From NCBI GenBank assembly GCA_022826825.1, contig JAJDUD010000059.1, positions 186,001 to 250,000 of the forward strand: a stretch of DNA of 64,000 nt, in the 5' to 3' direction. A program made the translations under genes and the position numbers. The notes beneath the pieces were generated by a model. The model was not told where the DNA came from, ran no database searches, and worked only from the letters and a program-made list of their open reading frames with translations. Positions 7,966 through 17,089 of the stretch are shown here, piece after piece; within the stretch, counting starts at the first letter, position 1; each line of letters begins with the position of its first letter. This DNA comes from Acidobacteriota bacterium (lineage in GTDB: Bacteria; Acidobacteriota; Vicinamibacteria; Marinacidobacterales; Marinacidobacteraceae).

Positions 7966-10900
7966 TCAGGCGGACAGGGCGGCGGCGCTTTCCGGGTCCG
8001 CCGCCGCGGCGATCCAGTTCTCCACGTCGGCGCCGATCTGCATCGAGATCAGGCGGGAAACACCGGGCTCCTCCATCGTGACTCCGTAGAGGTGCTCGCA
8101 TGCCTCCATGGTCAGGCGGTTGTGGGTGATGACCACGAGCTGGGTATCCCGCTTCAGTTCGTCCAGCATGGAAGCGAACCGCTGCACGTTCGCGTCGTCG
8201 AGAGGAGCATCCACTTCGTCGAGCAGGCAGAAAGGCGCCGGGCGATACCGGAAGAGCGCGATGAGGAACGCAATGGCCGTCATGGCTTTTTCGCCGCCCG
8301 AGAGAAGCCGGACACTCTGCAGCTTCTTTCCTGGCGGTTGGGCCGCGATCTCCACCCCGAACTGGGCGTCCACCGGCATCTCGGGCGTGAGCGATTTCGC
8401 GATTCCGTTCCAGGCCCCGAACTCTCCCGCAATTCCCGCGGACGCCGCTTCGGCGACCCCGTTTCCCGAACTCCTGGAAGCCGGTGAGTCGGGATCTTCG
8501 CCCGACGGGTGGGCACCCTGCCCCGTCCCCTTCGCCGTGTCCGCCGACTCCTGGAGAGCGGAAGGACCGGGTGACTCGACCAGCCGCAGTTCGGCGCGGC
8601 CGCCCCCGAAGAGTTGCCGGAAAGCCTCGTCGAACCCGGCGCTGACCGCTTCGAAGCCCTCGCGGAAGATGCGGCGGGCCTCACGGTCCTGGCGGCGGAT
8701 CGCGGCAAGGCCGTCGGCGATCCCCCGTTCCACGTCCTGGAGGTGTGATTCGGGCTCGCGGCGTTCCGCCTGCAGTTCGCGGAGCCGCGCTTCGGCAATC
8801 TCGTTCACCGGACCCAGCTTCCGGATGCGGTCCTGCACCTGGGCAGCCTCCTCGGCGAGCTCCTTCCGGGACCGGCCGCGGAGCGCGGTGGGCAGGGCGG
8901 CGGCCGCGTCGGCGAGCGAACGGCCGGTGGAGCGCTCGAACTCGCCCTCCAACTCCCTCAAGAGCCCCCGGGTCTCCTGGGTTGCCGACCGAATCTCGTG
9001 CAACCTCTCTTCGAGGTCCCGGATTTCCGCCGACCGCAGTCGCGCCGCCTCCACCGCGCCTTCGAGCCGGGTGCGCAGGTCCCCGGCCACGCCGGTCAAG
9101 GTCCCTTCCCGGGCCTCCCAGTCCCGGATCGCGGCTTCGGTCGACTGCCGTTCGTGAATGGCGGACTCCCGCCGCGCCAGCCATGCCTTCTCGTCGCGCC
9201 CCGCGGCGGCAAGCTCGCCGCGGATCCGTTCCAGTCGCTGGCGATCGTCCCGAACCTGTCGCTCAAGGGCCCGGGCGCGGCCCGCGACCTCGTCGGCCAC
9301 CGCGTTCTGGCGCGCGAGTTCACGGTCGGCGTCACGCCACTGCCCTTCGCGGGCCTCCAGCTCGCGTCGGAGGGCCGCGTGGGCTGCCTCCCACTCGCCG
9401 AGTTCGCGGCACGCTTCGCCGAGCCGCGCCTCGTCGCGAGCCAACAGCTCGGCGGCACGGGCGTCGGCCTTCTCATTCCCCTCCCGTTCCTCGTCGTGAC
9501 GGGAGATCTCCGCTTCCAGTTCCTCGATCCTGGTCGAGACGTCCCGGACGGTTTCCTCGTGCCGGTCCGCTTCAAGCTGGAGCCGGTGGGCGATGTTCTC
9601 CGCCCGCCCCAGTGTCTGCCGCAGGTCTTCGACCGCTGATCGCGCTTTTTCCGCCGTCTCCCGCGCGCGGGTCGACGCGCGGGCCAGCCGGGCCAACTGC
9701 CGCGTTCCCTCACGCTTCCGGGTTTCGAGTTCAGCCACTTCGCGCCGCGTCCTCAGGAAGCCCTCGCCCGGTCCGCCCCGTCCGAACCGCACGACTCCGG
9801 GAGGCGCCACACTGGCGCCGTCCCGCGTCACGTAGGCGCGTGGTTTCTTGAGGAAGGCGGCAAGCGCTTCCTCGAGATCGGTGGTGACCACCGCGTCCGG
9901 AACGACAGGATCGAGCGCCGGGTCCACCGGTGTCAGATGGTCGCTCAGCCGGTCGCATCCATCGTCGGCTCGCCGCGGTGGAGACCCGCAGGCTTCGAGC
10001 AGTTCGGATACCAGGACCTCGGACGGACCGGCGTCCGGGCCGCCGAGTTCCTCGACGAGTTCCGAGACGTCGGCGACGCGGCCGATCCGGATGCGATGAA
10101 CGCCGAGGAGCCGTTCCGCCGCCGCCTCGTATCCGGGGTCCACTTCCACCAGCTCGCCGAGCGCGCCGCCGGGCACGAGCCCGCGGCGGTGAGCCGCCCG
10201 GGCGACTCTCGCGGCGCTTTCCCCCAGCTGGTTGCGCGACGCGACCAGCGCTTCGAGCGACCGGTGGCGGTCCGACAGGCCGGCCTGGTCCTTCTCGGCC
10301 CGCGTCTCTTCGTCCCGCGCTGCCTCCGCCGCGGAGGCCGCGGAGCGCCACTTCGCTTCGGCAGCCTCGAACTGGGCGCGCAGCGCGGTGGTTTCGTCCT
10401 CGTGCGCCCGGAGCCGCGAACGCGCACCGGAGAGGGTCCGGGTCGCGTGATCCAGGCGAGCGGCGAGTTCCCGGCGGTTCCCCGAGAGTCCCAGTCCGGC
10501 CGCCGACAATCGCTCGCGCTGGGTCGCGTACTGGTCCCGCGACATCCGGAACGATCGGACGCTCGCCCGGAGACGATCCACCTCTCGCCGCAGTTCCCAG
10601 AGGAGGGCGTGCGCCTTCCGTTCCTCGGCCAGTGCCCGATCCCGGGCCGCCGCCCGCCCGGCGGCCCCCTCGGTCAACTCGGCCAACCGGTCGGGGAACT
10701 CCCCGGCGCGGCGTTCACTCTCCTTTCGCTCGGTCTCGAGATCGTCAAGCCGAGCTCCGAGCGTCCTGGCCTCCGTGTCGAGACGGGCGACGTGCGAGGT
10801 GCGGACCTCGGCAGCCCGGGCGCCCTCGTCGAGGAGTGCCGCCGCGCGCGCCCGGCGCGCTCGCAGATCGCCGATTTCCCGGGTGGCTTCGCGAAGTTCG

Positions 10901-11880
10901 ACTTCGGTGCCGGTGACCTGCTCCCGAAGGGCCTCGACGAACCGTTCGAAGGCCCGAAGGCTCCGGGAACGCCGGGCGCGCTCCGCGCTGAGGGCGTCTT
11001 CCGGAGCGGCGTGCTCGCGGATGCGGGAGCGGAGTTCCTCACGCCGCGCCGCCTTTTCGGCCACGCCGAGCAACCGTGCCTGGTCCGAGGCTTCCCGGAC
11101 CCGGGTCGCGGTTCGCGAGTCGCGCCGCGCCACCCGGATGAAGCGGTCCAGTTCGCGAAGCCGCTCGCGCACCCGCTCGAGCGCCTTTTCGGCGGCCCGC
11201 AGGTTCGCCTCGCTCTCCCGCCGGTTCAGGCGGTAGGCGCCGAGTCCAACCGCCTCGTCGACCAGCAGTCGCAGGTCGGCCGGCTTGCGGCTGAGCACTT
11301 CGTTGGCGCGCCCCTGCTCGATCAACGCGTAGGACCCGGGGCCGAGACCGGTCCCGGCGAACAGCCGCTGGATGTCTTTTCGGGTGCACCGCCGGCCGTC
11401 CATTTCGTAAACCGAGTGTCCACTGGCATCCACCCGGCGGCCGACGACCACGTCGTGCCCGGAACCGCCGGTCGCCATGCCGTTCGCCGGCACGGGTTCG
11501 GCGGCGCCGTTGCCCGGTCTCCGTTGCAGCGCGGCCGCGTCCGGCGAAGCACCGTTTCCGGCCGCGGATCCGGCTCCGTTGGCGGCGACCCCGTTCTCGG
11601 ACTCCCTCGGGCGCGAACCCCGGGCTCCGCTGACGTGGAGCCGCACTTCGGCGACGCCGAGGGGTTCACGCAGAGCGCTTCCACTGAAGATGAGTTCCTT
11701 CCCCCGCGCCCGGATGGTGCCGGCGCCCAACTCACCGAGCACCCAGAAGACCGCGTCCGCGATATTGCTCTTGCCGCAACCGTTCGGCCCCACCACCGCG
11801 GTGGCGCCCTGCCCGAACTCGAGCGTCACCGGTTCGGCGAAGCTCTTGAATCCGGCGATCTCGAGCCGCTCGATCCTCAC
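7966..11880 (-). CDS. smc: Chromosome partition protein SMC
   Basis: This ATPase works with ScpA/ScpB to organise and segregate the chromosome. The start GTG 11880 (AGGTGA 8 nt upstream) gives 1304 residues, longer than the usual 1150-1200. The N-terminal head begins VRIERLEIAGFKSFAEP with Walker A VGPNGCGKSN (residues 30-39), then two coiled-coil arms around a hinge, and the C-terminal head has LLSGGEKAMTAIAFLIALFR and CLLDEVDAPLDDANV. Both heads carry low-complexity Gly/Ala/Ser/Asn insertions: about residues 84-141, and about 75 residues just before the signature motif. A pair of NrdR-like boxes lies 75-120 bp upstream. TAGAAT, 18 bp after a TTGTGG inside the nearer box, is a plausible promoter. 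Confidence 0.97.
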   Translation of the reverse strand: MRIERLEIAGFKSFAEPVTLEFGQGATAVVGPNGCGKSNIADAVFWVLGELGAGTIRARGKELIFSGSALREPLGVAEVRLHVSGARGSRPRESENGVAANGAGSAAGNGASPDAAALQRRPGNGAAEPVPANGMATGGSGHDVVVGRRVDASGHSVYEMDGRRCTRKDIQRLFAGTGLGPGSYALIEQGRANEVLSRKPADLRLLVDEAVGLGAYRLNRRESEANLRAAEKALERVRERLRELDRFIRVARRDSRTATRVREASDQARLLGVAEKAARREELRSRIREHAAPEDALSAERARRSRSLRAFERFVEALREQVTGTEVELREATREIGDLRARRARAAALLDEGARAAEVRTSHVARLDTEARTLGARLDDLETERKESERRAGEFPDRLAELTEGAAGRAAARDRALAEERKAHALLWELRREVDRLRASVRSFRMSRDQYATQRERLSAAGLGLSGNRRELAARLDHATRTLSGARSRLRAHEDETTALRAQFEAAEAKWRSAASAAEAARDEETRAEKDQAGLSDRHRSLEALVASRNQLGESAARVARAAHRRGLVPGGALGELVEVDPGYEAAAERLLGVHRIRIGRVADVSELVEELGGPDAGPSEVLVSELLEACGSPPRRADDGCDRLSDHLTPVDPALDPVVPDAVVTTDLEEALAAFLKKPRAYVTRDGASVAPPGVVRFGRGGPGEGFLRTRREVAELETRKREGTRQLARLARASTRARETAEKARSAVEDLRQTLGRAENIAHRLQLEADRHEETVRDVSTRIEELEAEISRHDEEREGNEKADARAAELLARDEARLGEACRELGEWEAAHAALRRELEAREGQWRDADRELARQNAVADEVAGRARALERQVRDDRQRLERIRGELAAAGRDEKAWLARRESAIHERQSTEAAIRDWEAREGTLTGVAGDLRTRLEGAVEAARLRSAEIRDLEERLHEIRSATQETRGLLRELEGEFERSTGRSLADAAAALPTALRGRSRKELAEEAAQVQDRIRKLGPVNEIAEARLRELQAERREPESHLQDVERGIADGLAAIRRQDREARRIFREGFEAVSAGFDEAFRQLFGGGRAELRLVESPGPSALQESADTAKGTGQGAHPSGEDPDSPASRSSGNGVAEAASAGIAGEFGAWNGIAKSLTPEMPVDAQFGVEIAAQPPGKKLQSVRLLSGGEKAMTAIAFLIALFRYRPAPFCLLDEVDAPLDDANVQRFASMLDELKRDTQLVVITHNRLTMEACEHLYGVTMEEPGVSRLISMQIGADVENWIAAAADPESAAALSA

Positions 11881-11953
11881 TCGCTGGTCACCTGAAGATT
11901 GTGGCTGCGGCGCTGCCGACCCCGGGCGTATTCTACGCGCTCGCCGGGGCTGC

Positions 11954-12001
11954 CCACAATATGTTGTGCCCTGAGGGCAGTACACCCCCAAGATACGGTG
12001 G
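11954..12001. promoter_or_regulatory. Pair of NrdR-like boxes in the smc/lptFG gap
   Basis: Box 1 (11954-11969) is CCACAATATGTTGTGC, close to the NrdR consensus acaCwAtATaTwGtgt. Box 2 (11986-12001) is CCCCAAGATACGGTGG. Their centres are 32 bp apart, the spacing typical of NrdR box pairs and identical to that before nrdJ in this window. On the minus strand box 1 overlaps a TTGTGG that could serve as the smc -35 element. The 428-bp gap 11881-12308 otherwise holds a degenerate repeat fragment and no gene. Confidence 0.6.
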
Positions 12002-12093
12002 GTACGCGGTCCGCGATGGGAGCCCTGAGCCATGCCTCCCGGAGCAGCCGGAGCGCCGGCCGAGTCACGAGGAGCCGACGGGCGAGGTGGCGC

Positions 12094-12126
12094 GAGCGCC
12101 GAGAACGGGGAGGCGCCCGGCTGACA
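12094..12126 (+). repeat. Degenerate fragment of the MITE-like family
   Basis: About 32 bases (agcgccgagaacggggagg onward to ggctgaca) match the left interior of the elements at 20.5 and 28.3 kb at nearly every position. The match fades downstream, and no clear terminal inverted repeats or 53-bp unit are present. It is read as a decayed copy in the smc/lptFG gap. Confidence 0.5.
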
Positions 12127-12308
12127 CGGGAATTCAGCCAACCGGGAGGCCGAAAGCCCGGATGGCGTCCCCCGGCCTGGAGCCCCACCGGGAGAAGCGC
12201 CCATGCGCGCGTCCTCCTACGCACCCCGCGTGTCATGAAAGCGGCGGAAACGGCGTTCCAACCCCGCCGCACCTCGCGCGCCGGCTCCTACAATCCGGGA
12301 GGTCCACC

Positions 12309-14579
12309 GTGGGTCTCCTCAGCCGCTACATCCTCCGGCTCATCGCCCCCGGCGTATTCCTCGGGACCGGCGTTTTCCTGTTCGCACTGCTGCTGAACGA
12401 ACTGATCGTCAACATCGAGTTGATCGTCACCCAGGGCGCGAACCCCGAAACGGTGGGGCTCGCCTTTGCCCAACTGATCCCGGCGCTCCTGGCCGTAGCC
12501 GTCCCGAGCGCTTTGCTGCTCGGGATTCTGCTGGCGCTGAACCGGCTCTCCAGCGGACACGAACTGATCGCGATGCGGGCCGGCGGGATCTCTCCCTGGC
12601 GTCTCCTCGTCCCGATCGGGGCCGCGGCGAGCGCCAGCTTCGGTCTGTGTCTGCTGTTGATGCTGGAGGTCGTCCCGCCGGCGAACCAGCGGTTCGTCGA
12701 GTTGAGAGACGAACTGCTGAGTTCCCGGCTGCGCACCGAAATCGAGCCCCGCATGTTCTATGACGAACTCCTCGACGGCCGGGTCCTGCTCGTGGGAGCC
12801 GTGCCTCCGGGCGAGGACGGCTGGAGGCGCGTCTTTCTCGCCGACACCGCGCGCGCCGACGAGCCGACCATCTTCGTCGCGGACCGCGGACGGCTGGTGA
12901 CGGTCCCCGATGAGCGCCTGGCGTTTCTCGAACTCACCGACGTCGAGGTCCACAATGCCGGGCTCGACGATCCGGGTCAGTACCGCATTCAGCGCGCGGA
13001 ACGGATCCGCCTGCCGCTCGATGCCGAGGAGGTGTTCGGCCCGGAGACACCGAGCGTGAGCCGCAGCGCCCGGGCGATGTTGCTGCCGGATCTCGTGGCC
13101 GCCTACGAGGGCACGGACCACCCGATCTACCTGGTCGAGATCCACAAGAAGTTCGCTTTCCCTTTCGCTTGCCTCGCCTTCGGCCTGCTCGGCCTGGGCA
13201 TCGGGATCCGGCCTTCGGCGGGGCCGACGCGCGCCGGATCGTTCGCAGTGGCCATCCTTGTCATCCTCGCGTGGTACGCGCCGAACGCGTTCGGCGAACA
13301 GCTTGCCGGAGCGGGAGAACTGTCTCCCTGGATCGCCATGTGGGGAGCCAACATCGTGACGGTGGCCGCCGGCATCGCCCTGCTGGCGCTGGCGTCCCGC
13401 GAGCTGCATCCCCTGGAGGCGGCCCGCCGCTTCCTGAGCCGGCTCCGGCGGTTGGTTCCCCGCCGCCGTTCGGCGGTCCGCCGCTGGCGTCCGCCGGGAC
13501 TGCCCACGATCCTGGATCGCTACGTCGTCACCCGCTACCTCACGTTTCTGGTCATTGCACTCGCCGCGCTTCTCTCGTGGGAAATGATCGGCCTGCTCAA
13601 CGCGGTGATCGGCGACGCCTTTGAGCGGGACATCCCCACTTCCACCGTGCTTCGCTATCTGGGTCTCTCGATTCCCGCGTTCACGGCCCAGATGTTGCCG
13701 CTCGCGACCCTGACGGCGACGCTCGTGACCTTCGGCCTCCTGAGCCGGCACAACGAGGTGACCGCGTTCCTCGCCGGGGGGGTCAGCCGCGCGCGTCTCG
13801 TGGTCCCGGCGCTCGCAACCGGACTGCTCGTGAGCGGCGCGGGCTTCGGACTGCAGGAGCGGCTGATCCCCCAAACGGCGCCCGAAGCCGAAGATACGGG
13901 AGCCCGCATCCGGGGCGAGGCCCGGCGCACCGTCAATCCGCTGGAACGGCACTGGGGGATGGGGCCCCAGGGACAGATCTACCACTACGATGAGTTCGAC
14001 GCGGACAACGTGGTCCTCAGCGGACTGTCGGTCTTCCGGCTCAGTCCGGCAGGCGCCTCGCTGGCCGCCCGCAGCTATGCGGCTTCCGCCCACTGGTCGG
14101 AGGCGGAACAGTCCTGGACCGGGATCGGAGGCTGGGAACGCGACCTCCACGGCGGGCGGGCCGCCGAACCGTTCGCCGTACAGGAGATTCCGGACGTTTC
14201 CGTACCCAATGCACTTCTCCGGGAGGATCTGGCCACCGACCACCTTCCCTATCGCGACCTCGAGGAACGCATCGAAACGATCGAGGCAGCGGGTCACCGC
14301 GATCCAGTGCTCCACGTAGCTCTCGAGACCAAGACCGCTCTGCCCTTCGCATCGCTGGTCACGGTGCTCATCGGGCTCCCGTTTGCATTCCGGAGGACGA
14401 ATCAGAGCGCCTGGGCGAGTGCCGCCATCGCCTTCGCGATCGCGATCGTCTATCTGGTCGCCACCCAGTTCTTCCGCTCCATCGGGAACGCGGAGTTGCT
14501 CGACCCGGTCCTCGCGGCTTGGTCTCCGAATCTCTTCTTCGGGCTCGCCTCCGTCTTCCTGTTGCTGCAGCGTCGCTAG
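12309..14579 (+). CDS. Fused LptF-LptG lipopolysaccharide export permease
   Basis: Both YjgP/YjgQ permease subunits of the LptB2FG transporter, which extracts LPS from the inner membrane, are in one 756-residue chain. The first half starts LLSRYILRLIAPGVFLGTG, with the typical NELIV and GHELIAMRAGG segments, a periplasmic beta-jellyroll region (about 110-250) and returning helices. The second half starts near residue 405 (ILDRYVVTRYLTFLVIALAA) and repeats the pattern (SRHNEVTAFLAGGVSRAR, a periplasmic domain, then four C-terminal helices). GTG 12309 follows GGGAGG by 6 nt. Separate LptF and LptG are about 360 residues each, so this is a true fusion. The ATPase and other Lpt genes are not in the window. 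Confidence 0.92.
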   Translation: MGLLSRYILRLIAPGVFLGTGVFLFALLLNELIVNIELIVTQGANPETVGLAFAQLIPALLAVAVPSALLLGILLALNRLSSGHELIAMRAGGISPWRLLVPIGAAASASFGLCLLLMLEVVPPANQRFVELRDELLSSRLRTEIEPRMFYDELLDGRVLLVGAVPPGEDGWRRVFLADTARADEPTIFVADRGRLVTVPDERLAFLELTDVEVHNAGLDDPGQYRIQRAERIRLPLDAEEVFGPETPSVSRSARAMLLPDLVAAYEGTDHPIYLVEIHKKFAFPFACLAFGLLGLGIGIRPSAGPTRAGSFAVAILVILAWYAPNAFGEQLAGAGELSPWIAMWGANIVTVAAGIALLALASRELHPLEAARRFLSRLRRLVPRRRSAVRRWRPPGLPTILDRYVVTRYLTFLVIALAALLSWEMIGLLNAVIGDAFERDIPTSTVLRYLGLSIPAFTAQMLPLATLTATLVTFGLLSRHNEVTAFLAGGVSRARLVVPALATGLLVSGAGFGLQERLIPQTAPEAEDTGARIRGEARRTVNPLERHWGMGPQGQIYHYDEFDADNVVLSGLSVFRLSPAGASLAARSYAASAHWSEAEQSWTGIGGWERDLHGGRAAEPFAVQEIPDVSVPNALLREDLATDHLPYRDLEERIETIEAAGHRDPVLHVALETKTALPFASLVTVLIGLPFAFRRTNQSAWASAAIAFAIAIVYLVATQFFRSIGNAELLDPVLAAWSPNLFFGLASVFLLLQRR

Positions 14580-14586
14580 CGCCCGC

Positions 14587-14608
14587 CGGGAGCGGCCCGG
14601 TGCTCCCG
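14587..14608. terminator. Hairpin between convergent lptFG and nucleotidyltransferase
   Basis: A 7-bp perfect stem (CGGGAGC/GCTCCCG) with an 8-nt loop lies in the 48-bp gap between converging genes. It has no T-run on either strand, so termination is inferred from position only. Confidence 0.45.
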
Positions 14609-14627
14609 TTACGTTCTCCCCCAGGTG

Positions 14628-15761
14628 CTAGCCGAAGCGCTCCGCCGGGCCCAGCAGGGTGCCGGGCGGCGTTTCGGATCCGGCGGCGACGCTGGCGCCC
14701 GCTCCCAGGCAGGCCCCGACCACGGGAACTCCCACCCGCGCCGTGTGCCCAAGCACCTGGATTCGTTCGACCGGACCCGACAGGACGCGGGCGCCGTCCC
14801 CAACCGAGGCGCCGCGGCCGAGCACGCTGTCCCGGACGATCGCCCGGGCGCCCACGCTCGCCCCTTCCATCAGCACGGCCCGTTCCACCACGGCGCCGGC
14901 GGCGATTCGGGCGCCGGCGCCGAGTTCCACCGGTCCCACCAGGCGGGCGTCGGGATGAACGGATACTCCCTGACCGACAAAGACGACCCCTTCCCCCAGT
15001 TCGCCCGTGCTGGATTCGAATCCGAGCGCTCGGGCTCCTTCCCCCGGAGGGTCTCCGCCGAAGAGGGGGACGATGCGTCCGATCACGTCCCACGGGTAGG
15101 TCAGCGGGATCCAGGGACGCCGGGCGCGCACCGCACGCACTCCGGGAGAGCGCGCCAGGATTCGAATGAGGTCCGGGAGTTCCAGTTCGCCGCGCACACT
15201 CTGCCGGACTTCGCCGAGATGATCCAGGTCTTCCCGTCTCAGCGAATAGGCCCCCACGCTGCTGAGCTCCCAGGGCCTGGCCGCCGGGGGCTTCTCCTGG
15301 ACGTCCTTCAGCCAGTCGTCTTCGGTCACGGTGACCGTGGCGCGGTTCCACGGATCGCTGGCCTCCTTGCAGAGGATCGCCGTCGGGTGCTCACTCACCC
15401 GCGCCAGGTCGTCGTGGTGGTAGAAGTCGTCGCCGTTGAGAACGAGGACCGGTCCACGGACCACGGCGGACGCGACCCGCAGCGCGTCGGCGGTCCCGCG
15501 GGCGTTCTCCTGCTCGACGGGGACGAGGCGGATTCCCGCGTAACGCGTTCCGAAGTGATCGAGGATCCGCTCCTTCTGATACCCGACGACCAGTACCGCG
15601 GTATCCACGACTCCGCGCAACTGGTCGAGTACGCGCTCGGTGAGCGGGCGACCCCACAGCGGCAGGAGGGGTTTCGGAAAGTCGGCGGTCAGCGGCCACG
15701 TCCGCTGTGACCTCCCGGCCAGGAGAATGACGGCGGTGGGCCGGGGGCCGCCTCCCTTCAC
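14628..15761 (-). CDS. Sugar-1-phosphate nucleotidyltransferase with left-handed beta-helix
   Basis: An N-terminal nucleotidyltransferase fold (TAVILLAGRSQRTWPLTADF, then KPLLPLWGRPLTERVL and LVLNGDDF with the metal-binding Asp) is followed, from about residue 255, by a hexapeptide beta-helix (GEGVVFVGQGVSVHPDARLVG onward). The overall design is that of GlmU/RmlA-like or archaeal bifunctional enzymes. The first Gly-rich motif is altered (LAGRSQRTWP in place of LAAGxGTRM-P), so the substrate cannot be assigned. The GTG start at 15761 gives 377 residues; a longer frame to 15875 lacks family similarity. It is divergent from metK and convergent with lptFG. Confidence 0.75.
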   Translation of the reverse strand: MKGGGPRPTAVILLAGRSQRTWPLTADFPKPLLPLWGRPLTERVLDQLRGVVDTAVLVVGYQKERILDHFGTRYAGIRLVPVEQENARGTADALRVASAVVRGPVLVLNGDDFYHHDDLARVSEHPTAILCKEASDPWNRATVTVTEDDWLKDVQEKPPAARPWELSSVGAYSLRREDLDHLGEVRQSVRGELELPDLIRILARSPGVRAVRARRPWIPLTYPWDVIGRIVPLFGGDPPGEGARALGFESSTGELGEGVVFVGQGVSVHPDARLVGPVELGAGARIAAGAVVERAVLMEGASVGARAIVRDSVLGRGASVGDGARVLSGPVERIQVLGHTARVGVPVVGACLGAGASVAAGSETPPGTLLGPAERFG

Positions 15762-15913
15762 CGATTCGCCCCCGCTCCGGCAACCCCGAGGCAGCGCGGC
15801 AGACGGGCTGCTAACATCGCGCGCTCTTCCAGCAAGCGCATCCCGAGACGAACGGCGAACGTCGTCTCCCCCCATCCGTCGAGACCCCAGAACGAGGAAG
15901 GCGTCCCGTAAGC
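15762..15913. other. Divergent gap between nucleotidyltransferase and metK
   Basis: This 152-bp gap must carry both promoters. A hairpin-prone stretch lies at about 15849-15873 (GAGACGA ... TCGTCTC). No recognisable SAM-responsive riboswitch core or convincing -35/-10 pair is seen. Confidence 0.3.
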
Positions 15914-17077
15914 GTGCAACAACACCGCGACATGCGGCTCTTTACCTCGGAGTCGGTGACCGAAGGCCATCCGGACAAGGTCGCGGACCAGATTTCCGAC
16001 GCCATTCTCGACACGTTCCTGACTCGGGATCCCCTGGCCCGGGTCGCCTGCGAAACGCTTGTCACCGCCGGCCGCGCGGTGATCGCGGGAGAGGCGGCGG
16101 CGCGGAGCGGGCCCTCGCGGAAGGAACTCGAGACCGTGGTCCGCCGCACGATCCGGCGCATCGGATACACCGGGAGGAACGACGATTTCGACGCCGACAC
16201 CGTCGACGTCCAGGTCCACATGGGCCGACAGACCGCGGACATCGCGATGGGAGTGGACTCGGGGGGCGCGGGAGACCAGGGAATGATGTTCGGGTTTGCC
16301 TGCGACGAGACGCCCGAGTTGATGCCGCTGCCGATCATGCTGGCTCACCGGATCACGAGGCGCCTGACCGAGGCGCGCACCAGCGGCGACATCCCGTATC
16401 TGGGCCCGGACGGAAAGGCGCAGGTCACGGTGGCCTACAACGGAGCCGGGAACCCCGTGTCGGTTCCCACGGTCGTCGCCTCCTCCCAGCACGCGGAAGA
16501 AGCTACCGGTCGCGTCGTTCGCGACATCGAGGAAAGGGTGGTGCTCCCGGTGCTGCCGGAGCGATTTCGCGCCGGCCCGCCAGCGGTTCTCGTCAATCCA
16601 ACCGGCAAGTTCGTGGAGGGCGGCCCGGCGGCCGACTGCGGACTCACGGGGCGAAAGATTATCGTCGACACCTACGGCGGCATGGCCCGCCACGGAGGCG
16701 GCGCCTTTTCCGGCAAGGATCCGACGAAGGTGGATCGCTCGGCCGCCTACATGGCCCGCTGCATCGCCAAGAACATCGTCGCCGCCGAACTTGCGCGCCG
16801 GGCCGAGGTGCAGATCGCGTACGCGATCGGCCGCGCGGAGCCGGTCTCGGTCCGGGTGGATACGTTTGGCACCGGAAGCGCGGACGATGCGGCCATCGAG
16901 CGTGCCGTACGCGAGGTCTTCGGGTTGACTCCCGAGGAGATCATCGCCCGCTTCGACCTGCGGCGGCCCATCTACGAAGACACCGCCAAGGGTGGACACT
17001 TCGGACACGAGACCCCGGGATTCCCCTGGGAGAGCACCGATCGCGTGGAAGCGCTCGTCGCCGCCGTCGGCCGGTAG
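15914..17077 (+). CDS. metK: S-adenosylmethionine synthetase
   Basis: MetK makes S-adenosylmethionine from ATP and methionine. The 387-residue length is typical. Signature elements are all present: [17 protein letters not shown] near the N terminus, [12 protein letters not shown], and the phosphate-binding loop [17 protein letters not shown]. The start is GTG 15914, with AGGAAGG a little far upstream; ATG 15932 ([16 protein letters not shown]) would also give an intact enzyme. valS starts 12 bp downstream, so the two are likely one transcript. The product would supply the radical-SAM enzymes RimO and the MtaB-like protein encoded nearby. Confidence 0.97.
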   Translation: MQQHRDMRLFTSESVTEGHPDKVADQISDAILDTFLTRDPLARVACETLVTAGRAVIAGEAAARSGPSRKELETVVRRTIRRIGYTGRNDDFDADTVDVQVHMGRQTADIAMGVDSGGAGDQGMMFGFACDETPELMPLPIMLAHRITRRLTEARTSGDIPYLGPDGKAQVTVAYNGAGNPVSVPTVVASSQHAEEATGRVVRDIEERVVLPVLPERFRAGPPAVLVNPTGKFVEGGPAADCGLTGRKIIVDTYGGMARHGGGAFSGKDPTKVDRSAAYMARCIAKNIVAAELARRAEVQIAYAIGRAEPVSVRVDTFGTGSADDAAIERAVREVFGLTPEEIIARFDLRRPIYEDTAKGGHFGHETPGFPWESTDRVEALVAAVGR

Positions 17078-17089
17078 CGTGCGGCGGGA

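Noticed and set aside
15005-15025. GGATTCGAATCC, resembling a tRNA T-loop
   Set aside because: It is a palindrome inside the nucleotidyltransferase gene; no acceptor, D or anticodon stems can be drawn around it.
15762-15913. SAM riboswitch upstream of metK
   Set aside because: One hairpin is present but none of the known SAM-sensing cores could be recognised.
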